This document shows positions 33,518-41,296 of a stretch of 64,000 nucleotides of DNA, one piece after another (the first letter of the stretch is position 1; every line of letters starts with the position of its first letter). The notes under the pieces were generated by a model, which saw only the letters and a list, made by a program, of their open reading frames with translations, was not told the DNA's origin and ran no database searches. The translations under genes and the position numbers were made by a program. This DNA comes from Oscillospiraceae bacterium. GTDB taxonomy: Bacteria > Bacillota > Clostridia > Oscillospirales > Oscillospiraceae. The DNA is taken from assembly GCA_022846075.1 (NCBI GenBank), contig AP025582.1:1798001-1862000 (forward strand). Reading direction: 5' to 3'.

Positions 33518-35320
33518 TTAACCCATGGGACCGCCGCCGGGGAAGCCGCCGCCCCCGCCGGGCATTCCGCCGCCTCCAAAGTTTCCGCCGGGCATCTGGA
33601 AGTCCTGACTCTGGCTGTCCTCACCGTTGGTGCTGGTCGAATCCCCGTTGCTGGGGACCGACTGGCGGTAGCGGGTAAAGACCTCCACCCCCTCTTCCAC
33701 GCCGGAGAGGATGCGGGCGTATTGGCTGTTGGTGGAGCCCATCTCCACCGGCACGGCGTAGAACCCGCTCGGCACCACACCCTCATCCAGGTCCACGGCG
33801 TTCTCCGGCCTGGTCTCCGACTTCACAAAGAGGCAGGTGCCCTCCGTGGTGGTCTTGAGGGCCTCCAGCGGGGCCAGGACCCCCTCCTCGGCGTCTCCAA
33901 TGTCGATATAGTAAGACACGTTGACCCCGGCGGAGAGAGCCCCATCCGAGGGGATGGTGACCACGATGGGGAAATAGGCCACGCCGCTGGAGTTGGTGGC
34001 CTCATAGCTGATCTCTGTCACCGTGCCGGTGTAGGTCTCGCCGGAGCCGCTGGAGCCGCTTTTCACAATGCGCACCTCCATGCCCATCTCGATGTTGTCG
34101 ATGTCCAGCTCGTCGATGTTGGCCGAGATTTCCATGTTGTCCAAGTTGTAGACCGCCACCGCCGTCATGCCGGAGCGGGGCGTCTCCCCCACCCGGACGT
34201 TTACCATGATGACCTTGCCCTCCACCTCGGAGGTGACGTGATAGTCGGAGCGCTTTTCCTCCGTGTCGGCAATGCGCTCCTGGTAGGACCCAATCCGCTC
34301 CTGGGCCTGGGTGATCTTTTTCTCGGCGGAAGTCACCTGCTCCCGGTAGTCACTGTCGTCGATGACGGCCAGGACCTCCCCCGCGGACACCTTCTGGTAG
34401 TCCACCACCCGCACATCGGTCAGCTCCCCCGACGCCTGAGCAGAGATGGTCTTGCTGCTTTGATACTCCAACGCTCCCTCCACGGCGGGATAAAGCTTCT
34501 CGCCGGAGTCGGCGGTGACCCAGGCCGCGCCGGTCATTCCCTCGGTGAGGGCCCCGGGATTGTCCAGGGTGATGGTCACGGCAAAGCACCGGGTCCCCTC
34601 GGCAGTGAGCCGCTCCACCTTTTCAACCTTGGTGACGGTGCCCTCAAAGGTACTCATAAGGCTGGAGATGGACACTCCGGCCGGCATACCCACGTAGATT
34701 TGGTCCTCATAGGCGTAGCTGAAATACTCCGTCAGGGTCATCCTGCTGTCATCCACCAGAAGGGCCAGCTTGGTCCCCTTCTGCACCTCGTCCCCCGCCT
34801 CGGCGTCCAGCTGGGTGACCCGTCCGGCAAAGGGGGCGGTGATAGTGAGCTTGGACATGGTCTCCCGCAGGTCGGAGAGCTGCTGGTTGTAGGTATCGAT
34901 CTGGTCGTTCAAATCGTCGATCTGGGATTGGTATTCGTCGATGGTGTCGTCCAGCTCACTGTCATCCTGGGTATAGAGGAGGTCCCCCACCGCCACCGTG
35001 TCGCCGGCGGAGACGTAGACCGCGGTGATCTTGGCCTCAGAGGAGGCGGCGGTCACCGTGTAGCTGTCCGCCGGGACGGTGGTGCCGGTGCCCTCGATGG
35101 TGGTGGACAGAGAGCCGTAAGTGGTGGTCCCGGTCAGGGCCACCCGCTCCTCCTCACCGAAAAACAGTGCCTTTACCCCGAAGCCCGCCCCGCACAGGAG
35201 CCCCGCCGCAACGGCCAGGGCCGCGATCCGCCTGGGCCCCGGCTTCCGCCTCTTCTTTGGAGCCGCGGCGGTGTCCGCCCCCTCCGCGGTCACTGTCTTT
35301 TTTGGAAACAAGCTCATCAT
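33518..35320 (-). CDS. HlyD/MacA-like periplasmic-adaptor protein with duplicated core and Gly-rich tail
   Basis: The 600-residue protein has a basic N-terminus and a single membrane anchor (RRIAALAVAAGLLCGAGFGV). It then shows two successive lipoyl-like/coiled-coil modules: IDEYQSQIDDLNDQIDTYNQ with TITAPFAGRVTQL, and later SAEKKITQAQERIGSYQERI with SEVEGKVIMVNV. It ends in a Pro/Gly-rich tail (GGNFGGGGMPGGGGGFPGG). The double core makes it longer than usual MacA (~370-400 aa). GGAGG lies 7 bases before the ATG at 35320. Its promoter shares an operator with the nearby two-component system. Confidence 0.9.
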   Translation of the reverse strand: MMSLFPKKTVTAEGADTAAAPKKRRKPGPRRIAALAVAAGLLCGAGFGVKALFFGEEERVALTGTTTYGSLSTTIEGTGTTVPADSYTVTAASSEAKITAVYVSAGDTVAVGDLLYTQDDSELDDTIDEYQSQIDDLNDQIDTYNQQLSDLRETMSKLTITAPFAGRVTQLDAEAGDEVQKGTKLALLVDDSRMTLTEYFSYAYEDQIYVGMPAGVSISSLMSTFEGTVTKVEKVERLTAEGTRCFAVTITLDNPGALTEGMTGAAWVTADSGEKLYPAVEGALEYQSSKTISAQASGELTDVRVVDYQKVSAGEVLAVIDDSDYREQVTSAEKKITQAQERIGSYQERIADTEEKRSDYHVTSEVEGKVIMVNVRVGETPRSGMTAVAVYNLDNMEISANIDELDIDNIEMGMEVRIVKSGSSGSGETYTGTVTEISYEATNSSGVAYFPIVVTIPSDGALSAGVNVSYYIDIGDAEEGVLAPLEALKTTTEGTCLFVKSETRPENAVDLDEGVVPSGFYAVPVEMGSTNSQYARILSGVEEGVEVFTRYRQSVPSNGDSTSTNGEDSQSQDFQMPGGNFGGGGMPGGGGGFPGGGPMG

Positions 35321-35352
35321 TTCTTGCCCTCCCACGTTTGGTTTTCGGCCCA

Positions 35353-35387
35353 AGTATAGCGGGGGAACCTGAAATTACTCTGAAAGG
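35353..35387 (-). promoter_or_regulatory. Exporter promoter with response-regulator direct repeat
   Basis: The minus strand reads CCTTTCAGAGTAATTTCAG, ten bases, then TATACT. TTTCAG is repeated with an 11-bp period, as for OmpR-type regulators. There is no recognisable -35; the repeat takes its place. Confidence 0.75.
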
Positions 35388-35484
35388 TTCTGGAAAAAGG
35401 TGTGAACGGTCTGTAAATCCCGCGGCGCTTCTGCTATACTGAAATCGAATGTGACAGCAGAAAGCGATGGAGGGGGCGGCCGGA

Positions 35485-36192
35485 ATGGCAATGTGGGATC
35501 CTTGGCGGGGCTGCCACAGGTACAGCGAGGGGTGCCGGTTCTGCTACATCCACAAGGGGGACGCCAAACGCGGCGTCGACACGGAGCAGATCGTCAAAAC
35601 CAAGCGGTTCGCCGCCCCGGTGGAGACCGGCAAGGACGGGAACTGGCGGATGAAGCCCGGCCAGCTGGTCTACCTCTGCTTCTCCTCGGATTTTCTGCTG
35701 GAGGAGGCGGACCCGTGGCGGGCCGAGTGCTGGGATATGATCCGCCGCCGTCCCGACCTCCGCTTTCTCTTCCTCACAAAGCGTATCACCCGGTTTCCCC
35801 AGTGTGTACCCGAGGACTGGGGGCAGGGATACGACAACGTCATCGTAGGCTGCACCGTGGAAAACCAGGCCCGTGCTGAGGAATGCCTCCCCCTCTTCTC
35901 CCGGCTTCCCATCCAGCACAGGAATATCATCTGCCAGCCCCTCCTCGGCCCCCTTGACATCGAGGCCTACCTGGACGGCGTGGAATTGGTGGTGGTGGGC
36001 GGCGAGTCGGACCGGTCCGCCCGGCCCCTGGATTACGCCTGGGTGCTCTCCCTCCGGGACCAGTGTATCCGGCGGGGCGTGCATTTTCAGTTCCGCCAGT
36101 GCGGGACCCATTTTATCAAAGACGGCAAACAGTATACCCTCTCCACCAAAGACCTGTGCAGTCAGGCCAGGAAGGCCAATATCGACTGGTGA
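35485..36192 (+). CDS. DUF5131 family protein
   Basis: The ~235-residue protein starts MAMWDPWRGCHRYSEGCRFCY. This Cys-rich opening (C-x7-C-x2-C) defines DUF5131, once called phage Gp37/Gp68. Later parts include LFLTKR, GCTVENQARAEECLPLF and VVVGGESDRSARPLDYAWV. The fold resembles radical-SAM-type barrels, but the function is unproven. An ATG at 35467 is in frame; 35485 is preferred because the purine-rich GGAGG lies between them. It sits between the divergent exporter operon and the two-component system. Confidence 0.82.
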   Translation: MAMWDPWRGCHRYSEGCRFCYIHKGDAKRGVDTEQIVKTKRFAAPVETGKDGNWRMKPGQLVYLCFSSDFLLEEADPWRAECWDMIRRRPDLRFLFLTKRITRFPQCVPEDWGQGYDNVIVGCTVENQARAEECLPLFSRLPIQHRNIICQPLLGPLDIEAYLDGVELVVVGGESDRSARPLDYAWVLSLRDQCIRRGVHFQFRQCGTHFIKDGKQYTLSTKDLCSQARKANIDW

Positions 36193-36206
36193 AGAAAAAA
36201 GGGAAA

Positions 36207-36241
36207 CCTTTCAGACAAATTTCAGCTTCCTTCTGTATAAT
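36207..36241 (+). promoter_or_regulatory. Two-component system promoter with response-regulator direct repeat
   Basis: CCTTTCAGACAAATTTCAG, ten bases, then TATAAT. The element matches the exporter promoter at 17 of 19 positions with identical distance to the -10, implying autoregulation and a shared regulon. Confidence 0.78.
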
Positions 36242-36275
36242 AGCCGGGAAATGAACGGAAAGGCGGGAGAGCGCA

Positions 36276-36953
36276 ATGCGGATCCTGATCGTGGAAGATG
36301 AAACGCACCTGGCCGAAGCCCTGGGACAGATCATGACGGAGCAGCACTACCAGACGGACATGGTGTACGACGGGGCGGACGGCCTGGATTACGGTTTGAG
36401 CGCCCAATATGACGCCATCATCCTGGACGTGATGCTCCCCAAGCTGGATGGCTTCGAGGTGGCCCGGCGGCTCCGGGCGGCCCATGTGTCCACCCCCATT
36501 CTCATGCTCACCGCCCGGGACGAGGTGCCCGACAAGATCAGCGGCCTGGACTGCGGCGCCGACGACTATATGACCAAGCCCTTCGACTCCGGGGAGCTGT
36601 TGGCCCGGGTGCGGGCCCTGACCCGGCGGCAGGGAGAGGTCATCGGAAACACCCTGACGGTGGGGGATCTCACCCTCCGGCTGGACGTGCGGTGCCTCAT
36701 CTGCGCAGACAGTTCCGTGCGCCTTGGCTTCAAGGAATTTGAGGTTTTGAAACTCCTCATGTCCAACTTCCACGTCGTGGTGCCCAAAGAGGACATTATC
36801 TCCAAGGTCTGGGGCCTGGAGTCCGAGGCGGAGGACAACAACGTGGAGGTATACATCTCCTTCCTGCGCAAAAAGCTGAATTTCCTCGGCTCCAATGTCA
36901 CCATCGGCACCGTGCGCAAGGTGGGTTACTTTTTGGAGGTTCCTTTGTCATGA
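36276..36953 (+). CDS. OmpR/PhoB-family response regulator
   Basis: The 225-residue protein has a receiver domain (acidic pocket VEDE, phosphoacceptor D51 in AIILDVMLP, K101 in TKPF). A winged-helix DNA-binding domain follows (FEVLKLLMSNFHVVVPKEDI, VEVYISFLRKKL, TVRKVGYFLE). It overlaps the kinase gene by 4 bases. It most likely binds the TTTCAG direct repeats seen at its own promoter and at the MacAB-like operon. Confidence 0.95.
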   Translation: MRILIVEDETHLAEALGQIMTEQHYQTDMVYDGADGLDYGLSAQYDAIILDVMLPKLDGFEVARRLRAAHVSTPILMLTARDEVPDKISGLDCGADDYMTKPFDSGELLARVRALTRRQGEVIGNTLTVGDLTLRLDVRCLICADSSVRLGFKEFEVLKLLMSNFHVVVPKEDIISKVWGLESEAEDNNVEVYISFLRKKLNFLGSNVTIGTVRKVGYFLEVPLS

Positions 36954-38243
36954 TCCAAAAGCTGCGCAGGAAATTTATCGCCACCAATATGCTGCTGGTG
37001 AGCCTGGTCCTCCTCATCGTGTTCGCCGTGTTGGTGGGCACCAACTGCCGCCAGCTCGCCGCCCAGAGCGAGGGGGCCATGCGCATGGCCCTCAAGTGGA
37101 GCGAGCTGGACGCCCCGCCCCGGCTGGAGATCGGCCCCAGGGATCCCGGGCAGGAAGAGCCCGCGGCCCCATTCTTCCCCGACCGCAGGGATGACGGGGG
37201 CCGGCGGGAATTCACCATGATCCCGGTATTCTCAGTGGAATTGAACGGTGACGGTTCCATCCGCTCGGTGAATCAGGGCAACAACGTCTCGGTGGAGGAC
37301 TCGGTGCTGGATAGCGCCGTGGCTGAGGTCCTGTCCCGGGGACAGGCCACGGGGACCTTGTCCAGCCTGGACCTGCGGTATCTGATGGAGACCGACGCCG
37401 CCGGGACCACCCGGATCGCCTTTGCCGACCGGAGCTGGGAGAGCGGCTCCATCCGCCAGCTTCTCCTCACTTGTCTGATCGTGGGCCTGCTGGGAATGGC
37501 GGGGTTCTTCCTCATCTCCCTCTTTCTCGCCAACCTCTCCCTGGGTCCTGTGGAAAAGGCCTGGCAGCAGCAGCGGCAGTTTGTGGCCGACGCCTCCCAT
37601 GAGCTGAAGACCCCTATCACCGTCATCCTGGCCAACACAGGCATCGTCCTGTCCCACCGGTCGGACTCGGTGGAGAGCCAGGCCAAATGGATCACCTATA
37701 TCCAGGATGAGGCCGGACGGATGAAATCTCTGGTGGACGACCTTCTCTTTTTGGCCAAAAGCGACGCCGCCAAGCTTCCCCGCCATCCCACCCAGGTCCG
37801 GCTGTCCGAGCTGGTCACCGGCTCCCTCCTCCCCTTTGAGTCGGTGGCCTTTGAGCGGGGTGTATCCCTCGCCGACCAGGTGACCCCCGGACTCTGCCTC
37901 CTGGGAGACGAAAACCAGCTGCGGCGGTTGGTGGTCATCCTGCTGGACAATGCAGTGAAGTACTCCGGGGAAGGGGGTTCGGTCACCGTCAGACTGGACA
38001 AGGTCCAGGACCGTCTACGCCTCACCGTCCACAACACCGGCCCCGCCATCGCCCCAGAACATCTGGACCATCTTTTCGAGCGTTTTTATCGCTCCGACGC
38101 CGCCCGTGACCGGGCCCAGGGGGGGGTATGGCCTTGGCCTCGCCATCGCCAAGAGCATCGTGGAGGCCCACAACGGTAAAATCTCCGTCTCCAGCACCCC
38201 GGAAGCCGGGACATCTTTTACTGTGCTTCTTCAGAAGAAATGA
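36950..38243 (+). pseudogene. Sensor histidine kinase, frameshifted in an 8-G tract
   Basis: The protein has two membrane helices (~residues 12-32 and ~165-190), an extracellular sensor region between them, the H-box FVADASHELKTPIT, and the N-box [14 protein letters not shown]. Within the ATP-lid, after [17 protein letters not shown], a run of eight G (38119-38126) shifts the frame, and translation ends at 38179. With seven G it would continue [18 protein letters not shown] and finish at 38243, giving a normal ~430-residue kinase. As written it lacks the G2 box. A true mutation, phase variation or a sequencing error are all possible. Confidence 0.88.
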
Positions 38244-38246
38244 GGC

Positions 38247-38275
38247 TTGACAAACCTTTTCCAGCCCGCTATAAT
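38247..38275 (+). promoter_or_regulatory. tRNA-Leu promoter
   Basis: TTGACA, 17 bp, TATAAT: a full consensus promoter, starting four bases after the repaired kinase stop. Confidence 0.9.
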
Positions 38276-38308
38276 ATCAAAGTGCCCTTGAGCAGGGCAA
38301 GTGAATAT

Positions 38309-38394
38309 GCGGATGTGCTGGAATTGGTAGACTGGCTAGCTTGAGGTGCTAGTGTCCCATGGACGTGCGGGTTCGAGTCCCGCCATCCGCACCA
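38309..38394 (+). tRNA. tRNA-Leu (anticodon GAG)
   Basis: The 86-base gene has acceptor stem GCGGATG/CATCCGC, an anticodon stem CTAGC/GCTAG around loop TTGAGGT (anticodon GAG), and a long class-II variable arm. The T arm is GGTTCGAGTCC and CCA is encoded. It reads CUC/CUU codons. Confidence 0.96.
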
Positions 38395-38431
38395 AGAGTG
38401 AGCCCTTATAGGGTTCACTCTTTTTATTTTA
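38395..38431 (+). terminator. tRNA-Leu terminator
   Basis: AGAGTGAGCCC / GGGTTCACTCT stem followed by TTTTTATTTT. Confidence 0.85.
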
Positions 38432-38470
38432 AGGTATATCGTTAAAAAGACATGAAAGCAGGCGGTTTAT

Positions 38471-38725
38471 ATGAGGAGCGCTAAGGCAACGGATAATTTC
38501 CCATATAAAATGAGCACACTATGCTATTTCGAAGTAGATAAAGCCGGCAAGGTTACACAAATACCGCATAAGAACAAATCCGATCTTCCAGGAGTTGCTG
38601 CGGCTTATGCCCGGGCCGTGAGTCAAGCAACCTCGCTGTATGCCGTTTGGCCGGGGAAGTGGTCCAGCGATCTATTTTTGATTGACGGTCTCGAACAATT
38701 TGCGAAAGCGTTTGACCTTAAGTAA
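38471..38725 (+). CDS. Small hypothetical protein (84 aa), lower GC than neighbours
   Basis: I do not recognise the family. The frame is open and codon use looks coding, but GC is clearly lower than in flanking genes, and the ribosome site (AGGCGG about 7 bases before the ATG) is weak. The protein is soluble, with YFEVDKAGKVTQIPH and SLYAVWPGKWSSDLFLIDGLEQF. Its place directly after a tRNA-Leu gene suggests acquired DNA, but no att repeat or integrase is visible. A second ATG (MSTLCYFEV, 13 codons in) could be the true start. Confidence 0.55.
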   Translation: MRSAKATDNFPYKMSTLCYFEVDKAGKVTQIPHKNKSDLPGVAAAYARAVSQATSLYAVWPGKWSSDLFLIDGLEQFAKAFDLK

Positions 38726-39031
38726 GTCCTTGAAATTAAGAAGGGGCGATACCGATAGGCCATGCGAAGCCTAACCCCGCTGAACACCTCCGGCTGGCCT
38801 TTTTCATTTAGAAATAAGGCCGATCATGTTTACACCTTCCAATGGGGGAGGACGAAAGGCATATCCTTTCGTCCTCCCCCGTTTTGTCTTTATTTAAAAT
38901 AAACAAAACATCTGCTCCGTCCTGTACACCAAGCGCCCGGCTCTTCAATATACTGTTATCAGACTGTGTCTTGGAAAGGAACTCCCCCTCTCCTCCCCCG
39001 CCCACAATTTGTCTGATAAAGGAGCTGCGCC
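38726..39031. other. Gene-free stretch between the small hypothetical gene and the glycosyltransferase
   Basis: It holds a possible weak hairpin (AGGCCA...TGGCCT then TTTTT, 38757-38808), the strong terminator described separately, and then an AT-richer leader without a clear promoter. I see no coding sequence. Confidence 0.5.
38844..38886 (+). terminator. Strong terminator
   Basis: GGGGGAGGACGAAAGG / CCTTTCGTCCTCCCCC is a perfect 16-bp stem with a 5-base loop, followed by GTTTT. Confidence 0.85.
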
Positions 39032-40105
39032 GTGAGTACCATCAGCCTGTGTATGATCGTAAAAGATGAAGAGGATGTGATCGGACGCTGCCTGGAGAGT
39101 GTGGCCGGGCTTATGGACGAGATCGTCATCGTGGACACCGGTTCTTCCGACTGCACTAAGGAGATCGCGGCAAAGTATACTGACCGAATCTACGACTTCG
39201 CCTGGATCGACGACTTTGCCGCCGCCCGCAACTTTTCCTTCGACCAGGCCAGCTGCGACTACTGTATGTGGCTGGACGCCGACGACGTTTTGAAGGCCAC
39301 CGACCGGGAGGCCTTCGCCCAGCTGAAAGCCTCCCTCTCCCCCGCCGTCGACGTGGTGATGATGCGCTACAACACCGGCTTTGACAACAAGGGCAACGTC
39401 ACATTTTCCTATTATCGGGAGCGCATCATCAAGAATCACGCCGGGATGCGGTGGAAGGGCGCCGTACACGAGGTCATCGAGGCACAGGGGCAGATCGCAT
39501 ATTCCGAGTGCGCCGTGACCCACTGGAAGCTCCACCCCTCCGACCCCGACCGGAACCTGCGTATTTTTCAAAAGCTTCTAGACAACGGAACCGCCCTGGA
39601 CCCGCGCCAGCAGTTTTATTACGGGCGGGAGCTCTATTATCACAAGCGATATGAGGACGCCATCACCGTGTTTCAACGCTTTTTGGACGAGGGGCAGGGC
39701 TGGCTGGAAAATCAAATCGACGCCTGCCGCCACTGCGCCTATTGCTGGTATGGTCTAGACCAGGATGAGAACGCCCTTCAAGCGCTGCTGCGCAGCTTTC
39801 TTTACGACCTCCCGCGGGCGGAGGTCTGCTGCGAGATCGGCCAGCACTTTCTGGACCGGAAGCGCTGGCCCCAGGCCGCCTACTGGTATGAGCGGGCCCT
39901 GGCCTGTGACCGGGCCGACCTCCGTGGGGGCTTTGTGTCCCCGGACGCTTACGGCTACATCCCCTGCCTCCAGCTGTGCGTCTGTTACAGCCGGCTGGGC
40001 CAGCGGGACAAGGCCGAGGCCTACAACGAGCGGGCCGCCCAATACAAGCCAAACGACGCCGCGGTCCTCTTCAACCGTGCCTATTTTGCCGCCCTGGCCA
40101 AATAG
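39032..40105 (+). CDS. Family 2 glycosyltransferase with TPR-like C-terminus
   Basis: Residues 1-~110 are a GT-A fold: SLCMIVKDEEDVIGRCLESV, VDTGSSDCTKEIAA and the metal-binding WLDADD. The later part (~165-355) consists of tetratricopeptide-like helices (RIFQKLLDNG, YYGRELYYHKRYEDAITVFQRFL, AAYWYERAL, KAEAYNERAAQY). This architecture is common in Firmicutes and is annotated as a GT2/TPR glycosyltransferase; acceptor and sugar are unknown. It starts with GTG behind AAGGAG. Confidence 0.9.
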   Translation: MSTISLCMIVKDEEDVIGRCLESVAGLMDEIVIVDTGSSDCTKEIAAKYTDRIYDFAWIDDFAAARNFSFDQASCDYCMWLDADDVLKATDREAFAQLKASLSPAVDVVMMRYNTGFDNKGNVTFSYYRERIIKNHAGMRWKGAVHEVIEAQGQIAYSECAVTHWKLHPSDPDRNLRIFQKLLDNGTALDPRQQFYYGRELYYHKRYEDAITVFQRFLDEGQGWLENQIDACRHCAYCWYGLDQDENALQALLRSFLYDLPRAEVCCEIGQHFLDRKRWPQAAYWYERALACDRADLRGGFVSPDAYGYIPCLQLCVCYSRLGQRDKAEAYNERAAQYKPNDAAVLFNRAYFAALAK

Positions 40106-40115
40106 AAATACGAAG

Positions 40116-40147
40116 CAAAAAGCGGCCGTGAAAGCACGGCCGCTTTT
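40116..40147. terminator. Terminator between convergent genes
   Basis: AAAAGCGGCCGTG / CACGGCCGCTTTT with loop AAAG, usable on both strands. Confidence 0.85.
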
Positions 40148-40632
40148 CAGCGCTCCTCCAAAGGTGATCCTTCCATGGTCCCGCCACAGGTAAGGACCAT
40201 GACATCTTCCCCGTTGATATCCTTCTCTCCGTTCCTCTGGAACCCGGCCCGCTGATAGAGGCGGATGGCCGCCTGATTATCCGGGTAGCAGCTCAGGTAG
40301 ATCTCGTCACAGCCATATGTCTCTCTGAGCCGCCCGCACAGGGCTGACAGGGCCTTTCTGCCGTAGCCCCGGCCCTGGTACCGCTCATCGATCAAGAAAC
40401 GGTCCAGCCACACCCGGCCCCGCTCCCCCTCATGGGGGAATTTTCCGTACATGGCGAAACCAACGACCACGTCCGCATCTAAAATGGCCACCGGACGCCA
40501 CAGCCACAGCCGCCGGGCTTCCCTCAGGCATTCCCTGGGAGATTCCACAAAGCCCTTTTGGCTTTCCGCCAAAGACAATTCAAGGACCTGCTTCCGGTTC
40601 CGGGCCGACACCGGTTTAATGGACAATTCCAT
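40147..40632 (-). CDS. GNAT acetyltransferase, BltD-like (spermine/spermidine)
   Basis: The 161-residue protein matches the Bacillus BltD pattern from memory: GFVESPRECLREA, VGFAMYGKFP, RVWLDRFLIDERYQGRGYGRKAL (acetyl-CoA loop), AAIRLYQRAGF and NGEDVMVL. BltD acetylates polyamines. The substrate is inferred; no blt-type exporter is next to it. It is convergent with the glycosyltransferase gene. Confidence 0.88.
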   Translation of the reverse strand: MELSIKPVSARNRKQVLELSLAESQKGFVESPRECLREARRLWLWRPVAILDADVVVGFAMYGKFPHEGERGRVWLDRFLIDERYQGRGYGRKALSALCGRLRETYGCDEIYLSCYPDNQAAIRLYQRAGFQRNGEKDINGEDVMVLTCGGTMEGSPLEER

Positions 40633-40765
40633 GTTATCCTATCCTTTCTGCTTCGAAGGATACCGAAACCGCCGGCTGTAATCAAGGGGAAATTTGTAAA
40701 CATTCCGTGGGTTTTTCCTTTTTTCACTGTATAATCAGGTAGAGAAGCCCAAGGGAGGTGAGTCA

Positions 40766-41296
40766 GTGGAGGATCTCGTCATCCAACTCCTGCGCGAGCG
40801 CAACGAAGAGGGCCTCCGGCTCCTTCAGGAGCAATACGGCAATCTAGTACGGTATGTGGTCCGGGGCATCCTGCGGGATGAGCGGGACACGGAGGAGTGC
40901 GCCAGCGATATCTATCTTCAGGTCTGGGCGCATTTTGACCAGTTTAACTCTGAGAAAGGCAAGCTCTCCACCTGGCTCACCGCTGTTTCCCGAAACACAG
41001 CCCTCAACCGGCTAAAACGGAAGCGGGCCGACACTGAGACGCTGGACGAACGCGACGGCTCCGCCCCCTCTTCGGAGGAGGTCCTGCTCCGCCGGGAGCG
41101 GACCCGGCGGCTGCGGGAGGTGGTCGCCCGGCTGGAGCGCGGCGACCGGCTGCTCTTTTACCGAAAGTACTACTATCTCCAATCCACCGCCCAGATCGCC
41201 GCCGAGCTGGGCATGACCGAACGCGCCGTGGAAGGCAGGCTCTACCGCCTGCGCCGGAAGCTCCGGGACCAGTTAGGAGGTGAAGGGTATGAATGA
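40766..41296 (+). CDS. ECF-type RNA polymerase sigma factor
   Basis: The 176-residue protein has sigma region 2 (YGNLVRYVVRGILRDERDTEECASDIYLQVW, split) and region 4 (STAQIAAELGMTERAVEGRLYRLRRKLRDQL). It starts with GTG behind GGGAGGTGA. It overlaps the next gene, a membrane protein, which is likely its regulator or part of the same envelope response. Confidence 0.92.
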   Translation: MEDLVIQLLRERNEEGLRLLQEQYGNLVRYVVRGILRDERDTEECASDIYLQVWAHFDQFNSEKGKLSTWLTAVSRNTALNRLKRKRADTETLDERDGSAPSSEEVLLRRERTRRLREVVARLERGDRLLFYRKYYYLQSTAQIAAELGMTERAVEGRLYRLRRKLRDQLGGEGYE

